A stretch of DNA of 64,000 nt from Reticulitermes speratus (Eukaryota > Arthropoda > Insecta > Blattodea > Rhinotermitidae): assembly GCA_021186555.1 (NCBI GenBank), contig JAJKFL010000042.1:17398521-17462520 (forward strand), given 5' to 3'. The notes beneath the pieces are model-generated. The model was not told the DNA's origin and did not search any database. It was given only the letters and a program-made list of their open reading frames with translations. The translations under genes were made by a program, and so were the position numbers. This document shows, one piece after another, positions 53,373-63,445 of the stretch (within the stretch, counting starts at the first letter, position 1; each line of letters begins with the position of its first letter).

Positions 53373-53714
53373 ACTACTTTGCAATCACATACGCTCATAT
53401 CTTCTGACAAGTTGGTTTCCGTTCCTTGGTGTTTGGGTAGTGTGTAATTTCCAAAGGTGTTAGCATGCATTTTCCTAATCATATTCACTTCTCCGTAGGA
53501 CTGGTCAGTGTGTATCATTATATACAACATAGTGAATTTAAGAAGGTGAAGTTGAATGGTTCCATTCAGAATTATGTTGTGTATATTTATTTATGTATGT
53601 CTATGTATGAGCATGTCATAAAATTTTCTCATAAATAACTCCCTCCGTATTGTATGTAACATTTGTCCAAAGCCCTTTGAATGTGGGAAATATTTAACTG
53701 CATGGATATGTATT
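53373..53714. other. Unassigned stretch
   Basis: Nothing recognised. Confidence 0.4.
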
Positions 53715-53905
53715 GGCCGATCCTGGTGGCCGTGCGGTCTAAGGCGTAGGTCTGCGGCCGCTCGATTGCTGGGATCACGGGTTCGAGTCCAGCCGAGGGC
53801 ATGGATGTTCGTCTCTTGTGTTTGTCGTGTGTTGTGCCGATAGGGGTCTCTGCGACGAGTTGATTACTCGTCCAGAGGAGTCCTACCGGCTGTTGCGCCA
53901 CAGAA
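53715..53905 (+). repeat. SINE B, 3'-truncated
   Basis: Head CCTGGTGGCCGTGCGGTCTA and GGGTTCGAGTCCAGCC are well preserved, then GGTCTCTGCGACGAGTTGAT and GTCCAGAGGAGTCCTACCGG. The GCCTAGGCCCCC end is absent. Confidence 0.9.
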
Positions 53906-54506
53906 AGGAAAACAACGTGATTCTACTGTAGCTGCCTTATAACGGGACAGTCCTAATTTTCGTACCAAAATGAAATGTCGACAATCCGATTTGTTCCTTT
54001 TTTATAATAAAAAGAAAATACATCTTAAATTTTTTGCCCATCGAAGAGCAAATTTTAATGCTCCCTCTCTCTCTGTCCCACACACACATACACACGCACG
54101 CACACAGTAGCATGGTTATGTCACATCGGGGCATACGTGGTACCTAGCACGTGTATACTTCAATGTGAAGTGTCCACTATAAAAATTAAACGTTTGAATT
54201 ATGATCCATTATTTAAGCCGAGAGCGATTTGTGACAGTAAAGTGGTTACTCTCGTCACGACCACATTGACCGCACCATGTAACCTTTTGCGGTCTTACAC
54301 TGCTGTATCTCTGGGGTCACGAGTTGGAATTCCGCGCGAGGCAGGATGTGTGGACAGAGGAACTCGTGCATGATAGCTGAACAAGAATCTGTTTATGTCT
54401 GTCATTGACTTGTCTGTTCCCTAAAATGTTCTTCCGCTGTTCAACTCACAACTGATGTCCACATTCCCAAATTGCATAACTAACTCTGTGTTAATTTTCT
54501 TTCCAG
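53906..54506. other. Unassigned stretch with (CT)n and (CA)n runs
   Basis: Short CT and CA/CG dinucleotide runs at about 54063-54107. A tRNA-like relic may lie at 54270-54360 (TTTTGCGGTCTTACACTGCT). The last part would be the 3' end of an intron with pyrimidine-rich TTAATTTTCTTTCCAG. Confidence 0.4.
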
Positions 54507-54602
54507 ACCGAGTTGTCGCAAAACCTGCAGCAGTTATCCGAGAAGGCGCGGTCTACAACAGAGTTCATACAGAGGCTCAAAGGGATGACGGACAAAGTAA
54601 CT
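54507..54602 (+). CDS. Candidate internal exon of a class-I TRIM-like E3 ligase gene
   Basis: A 96-bp open block, phase 0 at both ends (32 codons), preceded by a strong acceptor (TTTTCTTTCCAG, AG at 54505-54506) and followed by the consensus donor GTGAGT (54603-54608). Codon use is more GC-rich than the surroundings. The peptide contains LSQNLQQLSEKARSTTEFIQ then RLKGMTDKV, with helical, heptad-like spacing. From memory it resembles the start of the B-box C-terminal coiled coil of TRIM9/TRIM67/TRIM36/TRIM46-type ubiquitin ligases, where LSQ-L-LS-A-EF-L-M positions recur. In that family this coiled coil mediates dimerisation. No flanking exon is recognisable in the window, so the neighbouring introns would be long. 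Exon status is well supported by the splice sites; the family name is tentative. Confidence 0.55.
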
Positions 54603-55984
54603 GTGAGTGACCTTTGCCTTCTTTTTTATCTTCTTCCTTCCTGACGAATGAGGCCATTGGGGACAGTTCTGAGACTTCAGACTTAATACGGATCTATTTT
54701 CTTTGCGCTTGCAATTTCTGTTCTGTTTCCAGGCCTATAATAAAATGTCATCTTGGAAATCCCGTATCTTTCATCCTTTCTCCATTTCAATGTCTATTTC
54801 TCAGCATTCTTCACAATTATTGGTTTTCTTCCCAATTAAGTTGCCCCGTAATTAATTACATAAATTGTAGAGGCGCTACGAGTTGTATAAGGAGTTTCTT
54901 TTAGTTTTAGGATTTGCAATTTTCAGTAGCCACGTACAATTTCTGTTATGCAGAGATCTTTGTCGGCAGTCGGCTCCTATCCGTACGACGGACCAGGCAG
55001 TGGTCAAAATTCTTTTAATCCTGTACCAAGACAGGCCACACAAGTTTGGATCTTTATTTTATGTGGCATTTCTCTGGCTTCCGCCTGATGTGTGCCGGTA
55101 CTGTGCAGCTTGTCTTAGAAATCCGCAACCCAGGCGTTAGGTAATGGCAAAAGAAATGCCGAACTTAAAAGAACATTGAGTATTACGACTTTCTACTTAT
55201 GTTGAGTGTTGTTTCTGATGCCTTTCGTTTCTTGTGTGTCACACAAGGGACTGAGTGGGATTATCAGAACTCCCAAAACCAACTCCGAAATGCCGAATGG
55301 AAAAAGAGTCACCGACCACAGTTTTCGGTATCCATGGGCAACCAGGCGACCCCTGCATTCAGGCATATCCTCCTTTGTTTACCCACCTAGATGTGCGTGT
55401 TATATGTAATAATCTTTGTCACATGACATCGACGCTGTCGGTGGTTTCATGTCGGATCTGTCAAACTCACAGCCTATTGAGGCACACACTCACACGTACA
55501 GTAATGCGTAATGCGTATTGATTACGGCAGCCTGTATGCATTCGGCTATCAGCTACTAAAGACAGGTGTTCATATAATGCAAACGCATTACGTGAAGCGT
55601 GATCTAAATCAGTTATACTGCGCGGTCGGACTTTTGCTTTTATGCATCACTCGGAATTAGCATTGTAATTCATTTCAATAAAATCTTGTTTCATTTGCGC
55701 GATAAGGTATTGTTTATATTTTTCAGTATAATTCTCGTCTAGGAACTCTCAGTGTCTTCTAGCCATTTGTTACGGGAGGAGGAAGGGGCTGTCTGGTGGA
55801 CTGTTTATTACAAATTGCTGCTATATTCAGTAAACGCATTCATTAAGGTTCTGTTCTCAAGTAACTGTCACTTTGTGGATCAAGTACCCCTGCAAGTTAA
55901 CTTTCTGCAAGCTAAGTACATCAAACACCGACACTGAACCAGAATTTCATATAAATAGATACGTCGAGGTAATCTTCTGTGTGC
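54603..55984. other. Unassigned stretch, probably intronic
   Basis: Downstream of the candidate donor. No second exon with good splice sites and matching coding content could be found. Short open frames have no motifs. Confidence 0.4.
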
Positions 55985-56226
55985 CAATCCCAGTGGCCGC
56001 GCGGTCTAAGGCGTGGGTCTACGGCCGCTCGCTTCCTGGGATTGTGGGTGCGAATCCCGCCAGGGACAGAGTGTTGTGTGTTGTCAGGTAGACGTCTCTG
56101 CGATGGGATGGTCACTCGTCCAGAGGAGTCCTACCGAGTGTGGTGTGTCTAAATTTTGTGATCGCGAAACCTCGAAACATGAGGAGGCCTAGGCCCCCTA
56201 GGGAATGTTGAGCGATAGGAAAAAAA
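55985..56226 (+). repeat. SINE B with 14-bp target-site duplication
   Basis: CCAGTGGCCGCGCGGTCTAA, GTGGGTGCGAATCCCGCCAG, GTCAGGTAGACGTCTCTGCG, CCTACCGAGTGTGGTGTGTC and GAGGAGGCCTAGGCCCCCTA, with an A-rich end. The flanks AATCTTCTGTGTGC at 55971-55984 and 56227-56240 are identical. Compared with the 18666 copy, a short internal piece (CATGGCTGTCTGTCTCTTGT) is missing. Confidence 0.95.
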
Positions 56227-56240
56227 AATCTTCTGTGTGC

Positions 56241-56837
56241 TGTTTGCACAGCAACCAGCTAACACAGACAGTATTTTAAAAAAACCGTAAAATTTGTGGC
56301 CATCAGTGTAAAATTCGGTTTATTTAATATGCAGCTGGTCGAGCTTTCTTCTCTAATATAACAAATCATCTGGAACAGGATGTAAGCCATTCCTGACTTG
56401 TTCTGTCTGCATGGGCTTTATAACTGTTGCGTAGTCAACATGTATTTTGTTTTATGGAACTCGGAGTTTTAGCTGCGGGTACTACACAGTGTCAGCAATA
56501 CGTCCATGTCACAGTAGACGACAAACTCATCTCACAACATATGAAGTCATTACGGCCTTTGTAAACAATCAGCGATAAACTGAAGTGGCCGTCTGCTGTT
56601 AAACACATATTAATGTAGGCCTACCGCTCATATCATGATAGTTTGCCAGATCTTGCTAATGGTATAGACATGCAGTAGACCTATATGTGTGCTGTCTGTG
56701 CACGCAGTCGTGTGGCGGCGGCCTCCCTCCCAACATCCAAGGCTTCCTACCGAATGTGTTAACAGACTCGCTACATTCAAAACTGGTCCTGAATTGGGAC
56801 AAGTCGCGGGGACATTCTTATTCGTGGAACCTGGTAA
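56241..56837. other. Unassigned stretch
   Basis: An open block at 56708-56836 follows an AG, but its pyrimidine tract is weak and its 3' boundary is a SINE, so it is not called as an exon. Confidence 0.4.
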
Positions 56838-56975
56838 AAGTAAGTTTGTCCCTGTCCACCCGTGAAGGCATATAGGGGAGTAGAGGTATAGCTCCACGCA
56901 TTCTTAACCTGCGCACTAGATGGAGGTGAGTACTTAACTTCACACCCCGTCCGCAGGGTTCTCTTATTGCCTTCC
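56838..56975 (-). repeat. SINE A, head truncated
   Basis: GTAAAAGTAAGTTTGTCCCT, CGTGAAGGCATATAGGGGAG, TTCTTAACCTGCGCACTAGA, AACTTCACACCCCGTCCGC, then lost. Confidence 0.85.
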
Positions 56976-57129
56976 GCATGTGCGAAATATAAAGTAGCGT
57001 AATGACGTCTAGTAACTAAGGGATGACTTTTCTAAATCTTTATTTCACCTTCACAGCATTTTGGTTGATTTCAGACAGACGCATGGATTTTACTCGTTGT
57101 TACAGTGTCGTCACGGGCTTTGGAACCGT
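56976..57129. other. Unassigned spacer
   Basis: Nothing recognised. Confidence 0.4.
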
Positions 57130-57235
57130 TGGCCTGCTATGTAATAACTACCAGGGACCCGTTCGGTGGTAAGGCGGGCGGAGCATGAAGCTGATCGTCG
57201 CCTCCACCTAATACTGAGGATAAAAACGCGTGAAA
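57130..57235 (+). repeat. SINE A, middle fragment
   Basis: GGTAAGGCGGGCGGAGCATG, AGCTGATCGTCGCCTCCACC and TAATACTGAGG follow the SINE A order (AAAGCGGCCGGGGCGTG, TGACCACCCACCTCCA, AGTGCCGAGG). Confidence 0.55.
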
Positions 57236-57634
57236 TGTTGTCTTCATGTCTCCTGTATATCTGCATGTTGCTTAGGAGCGAAAGCGATTTAGTTTTTATC
57301 GCTTCTAAGCAGAACTGCAATTGGCCAAGTTAGGCAGGTTTTACTGCCGTGGATTACGTAAGACCTTCGGACGTGAAATCGGCGGTCTATGTCGTAGTAA
57401 GTCACGAGTTGCTTTTTTTGCTGCCGATTTATTACGTGATCACAAATGGCTGCAGCATTTCCTGTTTGATATTCATATTGCGTGCAGGTAGAAATGTCTG
57501 AAAATCACATTTTCGAAGAGTACAATACACCATTGCACGCGGTCTATGCACGAGTGTCAGGGAGTGTTTCATGCTTACATTGATACGCATCATGGCAAAG
57601 TATAAAGATTATGAAATACGTGTAAACATTGTCA
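57236..57634. other. Unassigned stretch
   Basis: Nothing recognised. Confidence 0.4.
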
Positions 57635-57865
57635 CGGTTGAGGAGGCACGGGTGTTTTACCGACCTTGTTAAGGTAGTTGAGGATTCCCGTCTGGGATAG
57701 ACGCTTCTTCCGTGGGTAATCGGACCCCGACCTTTCGATGGAACCTAGTACCCTCTTCTTCAAGGTCGGATAGGTCCCAGGAGGATCTGCCATCACATTA
57801 TCCATTGAAACGGCGTCATATCCCATAAGAACGGAATCCTCAGCTACACCGCTGCGAAAACCTCA
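57635..57865. repeat. Foldback element, subfamily 2, diverged
   Basis: Left GAGGATTCCCGTCTGGGATA; right GGCGTCATATCCCATAAGAA, CGGAATCCTCAGCTACACCG and CTGCGAAAACCTCA. The minus-strand core inside the left arm reads TTGAAGA..GAGGG..CATC-GAAAG. Both arms are present but imperfect. Confidence 0.65.
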
Positions 57866-58914
57866 AAACTTGCGCAGGTTAACTGATGTTAAAGCATCAT
57901 TCTCGTAGAAAGAGGTTCGAATCTCTTCTCATACTGTGTTTTTTGTTTTCCTCAGTCTTCAAGCAAATGAATTCTTAGTACGTGTCTTAACTGAAGAAGT
58001 TGTGACGACCTGAAAAGTGTTAAGTAGTGCGTGTCTGAAAGTGGTGGACAGAAAGGGAATGTATACTGCATTCGCTTGGAATAAACATATCCTGAATGCA
58101 GCCTGTCTTTCTCGTAATTAAATAGTAGTGTGAAGGCAGGCCATGGTAGTAGAAAGAATTGCAGATACAAGTTTAAGCAAAATACGTATTGGTGACTTTA
58201 TGTAAAATATAATAATAATAGTAATTTATCTTTCTTTTCAGTAAGTTTTCTTCATTTCTATTAGAACTTATATTTTTATTTTCGTATATGCTGACAGACA
58301 AAAACACTAGCATCTGTAACTGAGTATTTACATTATCAGATATTTGTTAAAATGTAACTATGTTTTAACAAACATCTTTGGTTAATGTAATTTTGGTATT
58401 AATAATTTCCAAGTATTTTATGATAAAATGTAGTAAGAGTGATCATACCTCTTCGTAGTTAACACCAATAAAGTTATATTTAGAAAACTAGCATCTGTTG
58501 CTTGGAATATTTAAATTTTCTTTAAGGGCTGGTAAGAATCTTCAACGTTATGACGGTTTATCACAAGACTTAATGTACGGCGCAGTCCTGAAATTGTTCT
58601 TAGGAGCTTAAAAATTTACATAAACTTGCTAGGATGGAAATTCGGGCAAAGATTCAACTGGGAATACCTAATGCATTTTATAAGTCATAATTCTCGGTAG
58701 AGAGTTACTGTGCATCCTGGCTGAGGGATATGTCGTAATGTTTGACTGACTGAGGGCACGCAAGCTGGGGTCACCGGCAGACTTGACGCCTGTGTTAGCG
58801 GAACTGAACATTTGGATTCTGAATCCAGAGTTAACTACACGGTTAAGATTACATTAGCAACAGTCTGTGATCACGTGAGAAGGAACTGATGAACTGCACC
58901 AATATGGTCTGGTG
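57866..58914. other. Unassigned stretch, possible SINE relic at 57890-57985
   Basis: GAAAGAGGTTCGAATCTCTT and TTTTCCTCAGTCTTCAAGCA suggest a tRNA-like SINE related to 36300. The rest is AT-rich without genes. Confidence 0.35.
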
Positions 58915-59185
58915 ATGGAGCCGGGATAGCTTTGTCGGTTAATGACTGGTCTACGGGCTGGACAACCGGGGGAATCTTGGTTCAATGTCTGATAGGGATA
59001 ACAGATATCAGTACGAAGACCGGCTTTGGGGCCGACCCAACCTATTTAATGGGTACCGGTTTTTGTTACCGGGGTGAAGCGACTGGGGCTTCTAGCTGAC
59101 GACTCATGTCCGCCTAGTGCCGAAATTAAGGGTGAATGAAGCTATACAACCACTTCCATAGTTCTTTACAGCGTGCACAGAAATA
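58915..59185 (+). repeat. SINE A copy, diverged
   Basis: GAGCCGGGATAGCTTTGTCG, CGGGCTGGACAACCGGGGGA, ATGGGTACCGGTTTTTGTTA, GGGGTGAAGCGACTGGGGCT, and the 3' part TTTACAGCGTGCACAG. Confidence 0.85.
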
Positions 59186-59779
59186 ACTACCGTTATAGGG
59201 TGTGTTAGCATTTCAAGGTCGGATTACACCAGGGGTATTGGATATAGAAAACTGAGATTTCTTTGGCAATGTGAGGTATAAGTGGTGTGAGGCGGAATAG
59301 CTTCTATCGGTTGTTTTCACAAGAAATGAGAGAAGTGTGTAGAACATGACAACGAACTTTTATCTGGAAATTGAAGAGGGACTAGGTGAGATTCAGTGAA
59401 GGAATAAATCACGGAGGCTTGGAGAACAAGGATGTTAAACTGTTTGGCAACAAGAAAGTGCAGAAAATTTTTGATTTAATAGGAGGCTGAGCGTAAACAG
59501 AGATATAGCTTAAGGCCTGTAAGAAAATAATTGGCTTTTCGGATATAACGTATACAAAAAAAAATCGTAATAAGCCTGTATATGTAAAATTAGATGTATC
59601 TGGGAAGAATGAGGTTATTAATACATACTGTGAAGTAGAGGTTGTGAGGTAATGCAGATATAAAAATAGAAGGTGAATATGGTATAATGAGACAAGAACG
59701 CTGTGTTATGCTGACAGAGGTCTATGTTTGCAACACAATCGGTAAAATGAAACTGAAATTTAGGAAGAAAAAGTAAGAG
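59186..59779. other. Unassigned stretch
   Basis: Nothing recognised. Confidence 0.4.
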
Positions 59780-60000
59780 GTACTGGAGGATCCAGGTGTT
59801 CCGGGATGTGACACTGTGTCACTGGGCTGGTGTTTCACAGCGCTTCGAAAGAACATAGTACCGTCATCTTTACGGGCTCTTCTTGGAACCCTCGATCTTT
59901 GAAGCGGAAGGAAGTACGTTTCTGCGAAACTCCGGCAAACACTAACCGAGCGACACAGCGACACACCCGGATCCACACCGCTGCAGAAGCCTCATCTCGC
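59780..60000. repeat. Foldback element, subfamily 2, diverged
   Basis: Left AGGATCCAGGTGTTCCGGGA, TGTGACACTGTGTCACTGGG; right CGAGCGACACAGCGACACAC, CCGGATCCACACCGCTGCAG and AAGCCTCAT. Both hammerhead-like cores are degraded (minus TAAAGATGACGG..CGAAGCG; plus TTTGAAGCGG..GCGAAAC). Confidence 0.65.
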
Positions 60001-60558
60001 ATGTAGGAATTTGTAAGTGAATATTTACAACCCAGCCTCTTATTATTTCCTAGGCTTATGTTTTTCTGTTCGCGTGCTGTGTTCCCTCTAGTCTAATGAG
60101 AAATTCTCCTGTGTACTTTACAGTGAATTGTGTGTATGTGGTTTCAGTTAATATTTAAAGGAATTAATGAGCAATTGCAGTACTCCAAAATGGGTGTGTG
60201 TTAAATTATGTTGGACATACATTTACGTTATTTCGAGCAGAGGAATTTGTGTAATGTTTAATATAGCTTTTAACGAAGGGACTCCGTGCAATCTGTTATA
60301 AGTCTGCATACCTCTGGTGACAGGCCACAGTTTAATGATTATTGTTACTGGTTTCCTTATGAGAAGTAAATTATGGTGCCGTAGTTCGGTGCGTGTTGAT
60401 GTGTTTAGGTGACTCGTATCGTAGACCCACCGCAGAAATGGGGAACTGAGCCTGCAGTAAATTCTAATAAAACTATTTCTCCAATATTCCTATGGAATTC
60501 ATGCTGGAAATGGCATTTGTGGACCATAGTAACCCTTTTTCGAGCACAATGTTAATTA
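60001..60558. other. Unassigned stretch
   Basis: Nothing recognised. Confidence 0.4.
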
Positions 60559-60560
60559 TA

Positions 60561-61133
60561 CAGGGCATACACAAAAGAATGGTGCGATATCAAAAATGAA
60601 TAAAAAATGTATTTCTCACCTTACACGGGCACAACATACACCGTCAGCGGCGGCAACTGTCCAAGTTTCTCCTTTGGTAATTACAATCCTTCAATGTGTG
60701 CACCCTGGGTCACATGACACACATCCACACGGTAATCAATCTCATCCCAGACCCGGTGTAGCATGTCCGCTGTAATGGCCTGCAGTGCATGCGTTATCCT
60801 ATCACGAATTTCATGGATGGACGTGGGCAATGGTGGTACATAAACGCTGTCTTTAACGAACCCCCAAAGAAAGAAATCGCACGGTGTAAGATCTGGCGAA
60901 CGGGGTGGCCAAGGGAGAAGGTTCTTTTCTCCATTTGCAGCAGCACGTCCGATCCAGCGCATTTCCCCTAAACTGGCCCCGCGGCCACGCAATAAGCATG
61001 AGAAGCGAACTGCTGGTAGCGCATGAGAAACTTGGACAGTTGTCGCCGCTGACGGTGTATGTTTTGCCCGTGTAATGTGAGACAAATTTTTTATTCACTT
61101 TTGAAACCGCACCATTCTTTTGTGTATGCCCTG
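60561..61133 (-). mobile_element. Tc1/IS630-type DNA transposon, internally deleted, 573 bp
   Basis: Inverted repeats of about 112 bp begin CAGGGCATACACAAAAGAAT at 60561 and end in its complement at 61133. They differ at scattered positions, including ATATCAAAAATG versus GTTTCAAAAGTG. Both ends are flanked by TA (60559-60560, 61134-61135), the target-site duplication of this superfamily. Between the repeats only the C-terminal part of a transposase gene remains, so the copy would depend on enzyme from elsewhere. Confidence 0.93.
60681..60989 (-). pseudogene. Transposase C-terminus (DDE, IS630/Tc1 type)
   Basis: About 100 codons read GASLGEMRWIGRAAANGEKN, LLPWPPRSPDLTPCDFFLWG, FVKDSVYVPPLPTS, then DMLHRVWDEIDYRVDVCHVT and QGAHIEGL. 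The SPDLTPCDFFLW block carries the last acidic residue of the DDE/DDD triad. The N-terminal DNA-binding domain and first two catalytic acids are missing. The open frame continues upstream through the inverted repeat (to 61085) without an ATG, so any product would be a chimera with repeat-derived residues. Inactive as an enzyme. Confidence 0.88.
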
Positions 61134-61135
61134 TA

Positions 61136-61584
61136 TATGCCGCGTGCTTTAACGTTAAAAATTCTGTATTTTCTGTACAGGGTGCAATATATTTCATACG
61201 ATTTACAGTAAACAGCTCTTTTGTTAATATACAGCATTAGCCGAATGGTCTTAGAAATGGAGACACGAGATATGAACTCAATTTTCAAACATTTGTTACA
61301 TGAAAGTGGCGCTTCAAATGGATAAGCAAATGACAGATCTGACTCAGAGCTAGCAGGTGTTACTTGTATGTGAAGTGTACCGGTTTCACGTCTGGGGGAA
61401 GACACTAGCCACCCTGAGAGAAATCATCATAGTCTTTCTTACTATTTAGCCGAATGCCGAGATTGCATCTTCAGGTAGGTCGGAGCGGGTGTGCCGTGTT
61501 TTATTGTCTTTTCAGCTTGCCAATAATCTCACATTTGACATAATGTCACAAAATAGCGCACAGATATGAAATTAACACGATTTG
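61136..61584. other. Unassigned stretch
   Basis: Nothing recognised. Confidence 0.4.
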
Positions 61585-61755
61585 AGGTTCTCACAGCGTC
61601 GTTGGTGAAAATCAAAGTCTTCTGGAATGTTAACGCCATTTTGACTTGTCCTCTTTGACTGCTAGACCCGGAATATGGAGGCAGTACGCTCCCCCGAAAC
61701 GTCGGTAACTATTTATTAGTCGACACGGTGCATCATTGCACAATACTTGAATCTT
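61585..61755. repeat. Foldback element, subfamily 2
   Basis: Left GGTTCTCACAGCGTCGTTGG, AAAGTCTTCTGGAATGTTAA; right ATGGAGGCAGTACGCTCCCC, CGAAACGTCGGTAACTATTT and GCACAATACTTGAATCTTCA. GAAAC-GTCG-GTA intact; CTGANGA decayed to CGGAATA. Confidence 0.75.
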
Positions 61756-61759
61756 CAAG

Positions 61760-61995
61760 TATGAAGTTTGCGTTCTTCTGGGATCTTAGGCAGCGTTGAG
61801 TGAAAGTTCTGTACCGACTTTTCGGGACATCCTGTCTGTCCCATCTTCAAGGATCTTCTAGTTCTTGACCCTTGAAAATGGGACCGATAGGTTATACCGA
61901 AACGTCGGTACAGAACTGCCACTCAACGCTGCGTAATATCCCAGAAGAGCGTCGATCTCATCTACGTCTTGGCGGAAGCCTGAAATCACGCATTC
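61760..61995. repeat. Foldback element, subfamily 1, both arms
   Basis: Left GTTTGCGTTCTTCTGGGATC, GTACCGACTTTTCGGGACAT, CCCATCTTCAAGGATC; right TTGACCCTTGAAAATGGGAC, ACCGAAACGTCGGTACAGAA, GCTGCGTAATATCCCAGAAG and TTGGCGGAAGCCTGAAATCA. It lies directly next to a subfamily-2 element. The loop is only about 10 bp. Confidence 0.9.
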
Positions 61996-62309
61996 ATTAT
62001 GAAGTCCAAACCGAAGTGAGAGTGAAGATACGTATGTTACTAATCATGCTAACAAGCTGACGTAAACAGAGACTGTGTTCCAGCAGTTGCACATGGATAT
62101 ACATAGTCTCAACTGAAAGGTGTGTGTTGCGCCGTCCGTGAGACTGTACAGCTAATGTGCACGTTGATGTGAGTGAGTATCGTGATGTTTTGATGTTACG
62201 AATACATGAACGTTATTGGCTGTTGCATGTACAAGATTCTTCTCTTTCAAAGATAACTAACGGACTGTGGTTTGTGGTTTTTTTATGGCGCCGTTAGCAT
62301 TCAGACAAC
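61996..62309. other. Unassigned stretch
   Basis: Nothing recognised. Confidence 0.4.
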
Positions 62310-62432
62310 ACAGACTATGCAGACGCTCCTCAACTGACGCAATAGTTAGCTTCCGGAAGGTTCGGTGTATGTCGAATTTTGCGCAAATTGGAAATGAGTA
62401 TGTATATGGTCAACTATACATATACATATATA
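62310..62432 (+). repeat. Dispersed repeat X, copy 2, left part
   Basis: Aligns with 23310-23400. Interrupted at TA by the MITE that follows. Confidence 0.7.
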
Positions 62433-62779
62433 CAGTCAATCCTCGCTATTCGCGGGTGTTAGGTTCCTAGAAAACCGCGTGAATACGGAAAACGCGAATA
62501 CGGAACTTTTTCACTTGCACTTGCATTACGCTTGGATGCCGTACTTATTAATTACAAAAATAATAAAAAACGACAGCCGCGAGAATAAGGAAGCAGCCTC
62601 CTCTTTGTTGGAGCCCATCTGCGACGCTGCGCGGTAGGCGTCTCGAAATTTTTTGCCTGCTGCGCACGGCCGTGAATAGCCGCGAGGTGCCCGTGAATGG
62701 CAAAAAATGGGTTACACTTTATTTCGCGCGAATGAGCGAACCCGCGAAAACGGAACACGCGGATAGCGAGGATTGACTG
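62433..62779. mobile_element. pogo/Tigger-like MITE, 347 bp
   Basis: Ends CAGTCAATCCTCGCTATTCG and, inverted, CAGTCAATCCTCGCTATCCG. TA at 62431-62432 and 62780-62781 is the target-site duplication. The terminal type (CAGT.. with CTCG.TAT.CGCG) is that of pogo/Tigger elements. No transposase is encoded; the interior is GC-rich with CGCG-bearing short repeats. Confidence 0.88.
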
Positions 62780-62781
62780 TA

Positions 62782-62940
62782 CAAGGGAGTCCATTTGGAA
62801 TATAAACGCCCGACATACTGGAACCTGATTGGCTGCAGCCTGACCACCCCGCTGTCTGTGTTGTCGCCCAGCAATATTCTTCTGCTACCTTCGTCTCATT
62901 GCGATTTAATTCCCGCAAGGACAAGATCGGGCCATTTACT
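62782..62940 (+). repeat. Dispersed repeat X, copy 2, right part
   Basis: GGGAGTCCATTTGGAATATA, ACTGGAACCTGATTGGCTGC, CCAGCAATATTCTTCTGCTA, CCTTCGTCTCATTGCGATTT match copy 1 on both sides of its LINE insertion. Confidence 0.7.
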
Positions 62941-63227
62941 TCCCAACGCTTTGCCTTTCTTTCAGCTGACCCTTACCAGAAGGACGAGCGGGCACTGCCT
63001 GGGGACCTTCAGAGCAGTAAATGTTTATGTGTTCCCGCCCACCCTCCCACCCCGTTTCTTCTCTTCTTCTTCTGTTAGCCTGCAGAGGTCTTGAACCTAA
63101 GAACGCGCTACAGCGGAGCGCAGAAAATTGAACAAGGCACTTCATAATTTCAACGTTCCACCAAATACTGTTAGGGATATTAAATTAGTGAGCACGTGGT
63201 AGGTCGAACATTCTGCACGCATTGTAA
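62941..63227. other. Possible continuation of repeat X
   Basis: No further alignment with copy 1 can be followed; no gene recognised. Confidence 0.35.
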
Positions 63228-63285
63228 AAGTAAATAGCATTTTGGCCGGAAAATCTGAAGGAAGAAAACCACTTGTTAAGACCTG
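63228..63285 (+). pseudogene. LINE family L2 tail fragment
   Basis: Frame reads NSILAGKSEGRKPLVKTC, matching AYRVLVGKPEGKRPLGRP. Very short. Confidence 0.5.
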
Positions 63286-63445
63286 TACGTATATAGTTCA
63301 GTTGTCTAGACATCCTTATCACCCGGAGACACGAGTTCGGTCTCAGGACAGCTCGTTAAAAGTTTGTGGCTGACATAGAGGTACTGTGACGGCTCGTTTC
63401 TTGGAATAATTCCTCAATGCCGCACACATAGGAACTTGATCGCTA
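63286..63445. other. Unassigned spacer
   Basis: Nothing recognised. Confidence 0.4.

Noticed and set aside
56708..56836. Second candidate exon (open block after CACGCAG)
   Set aside because: Weak pyrimidine tract, and the apparent donor GTAAGT belongs to the tail of a SINE A.
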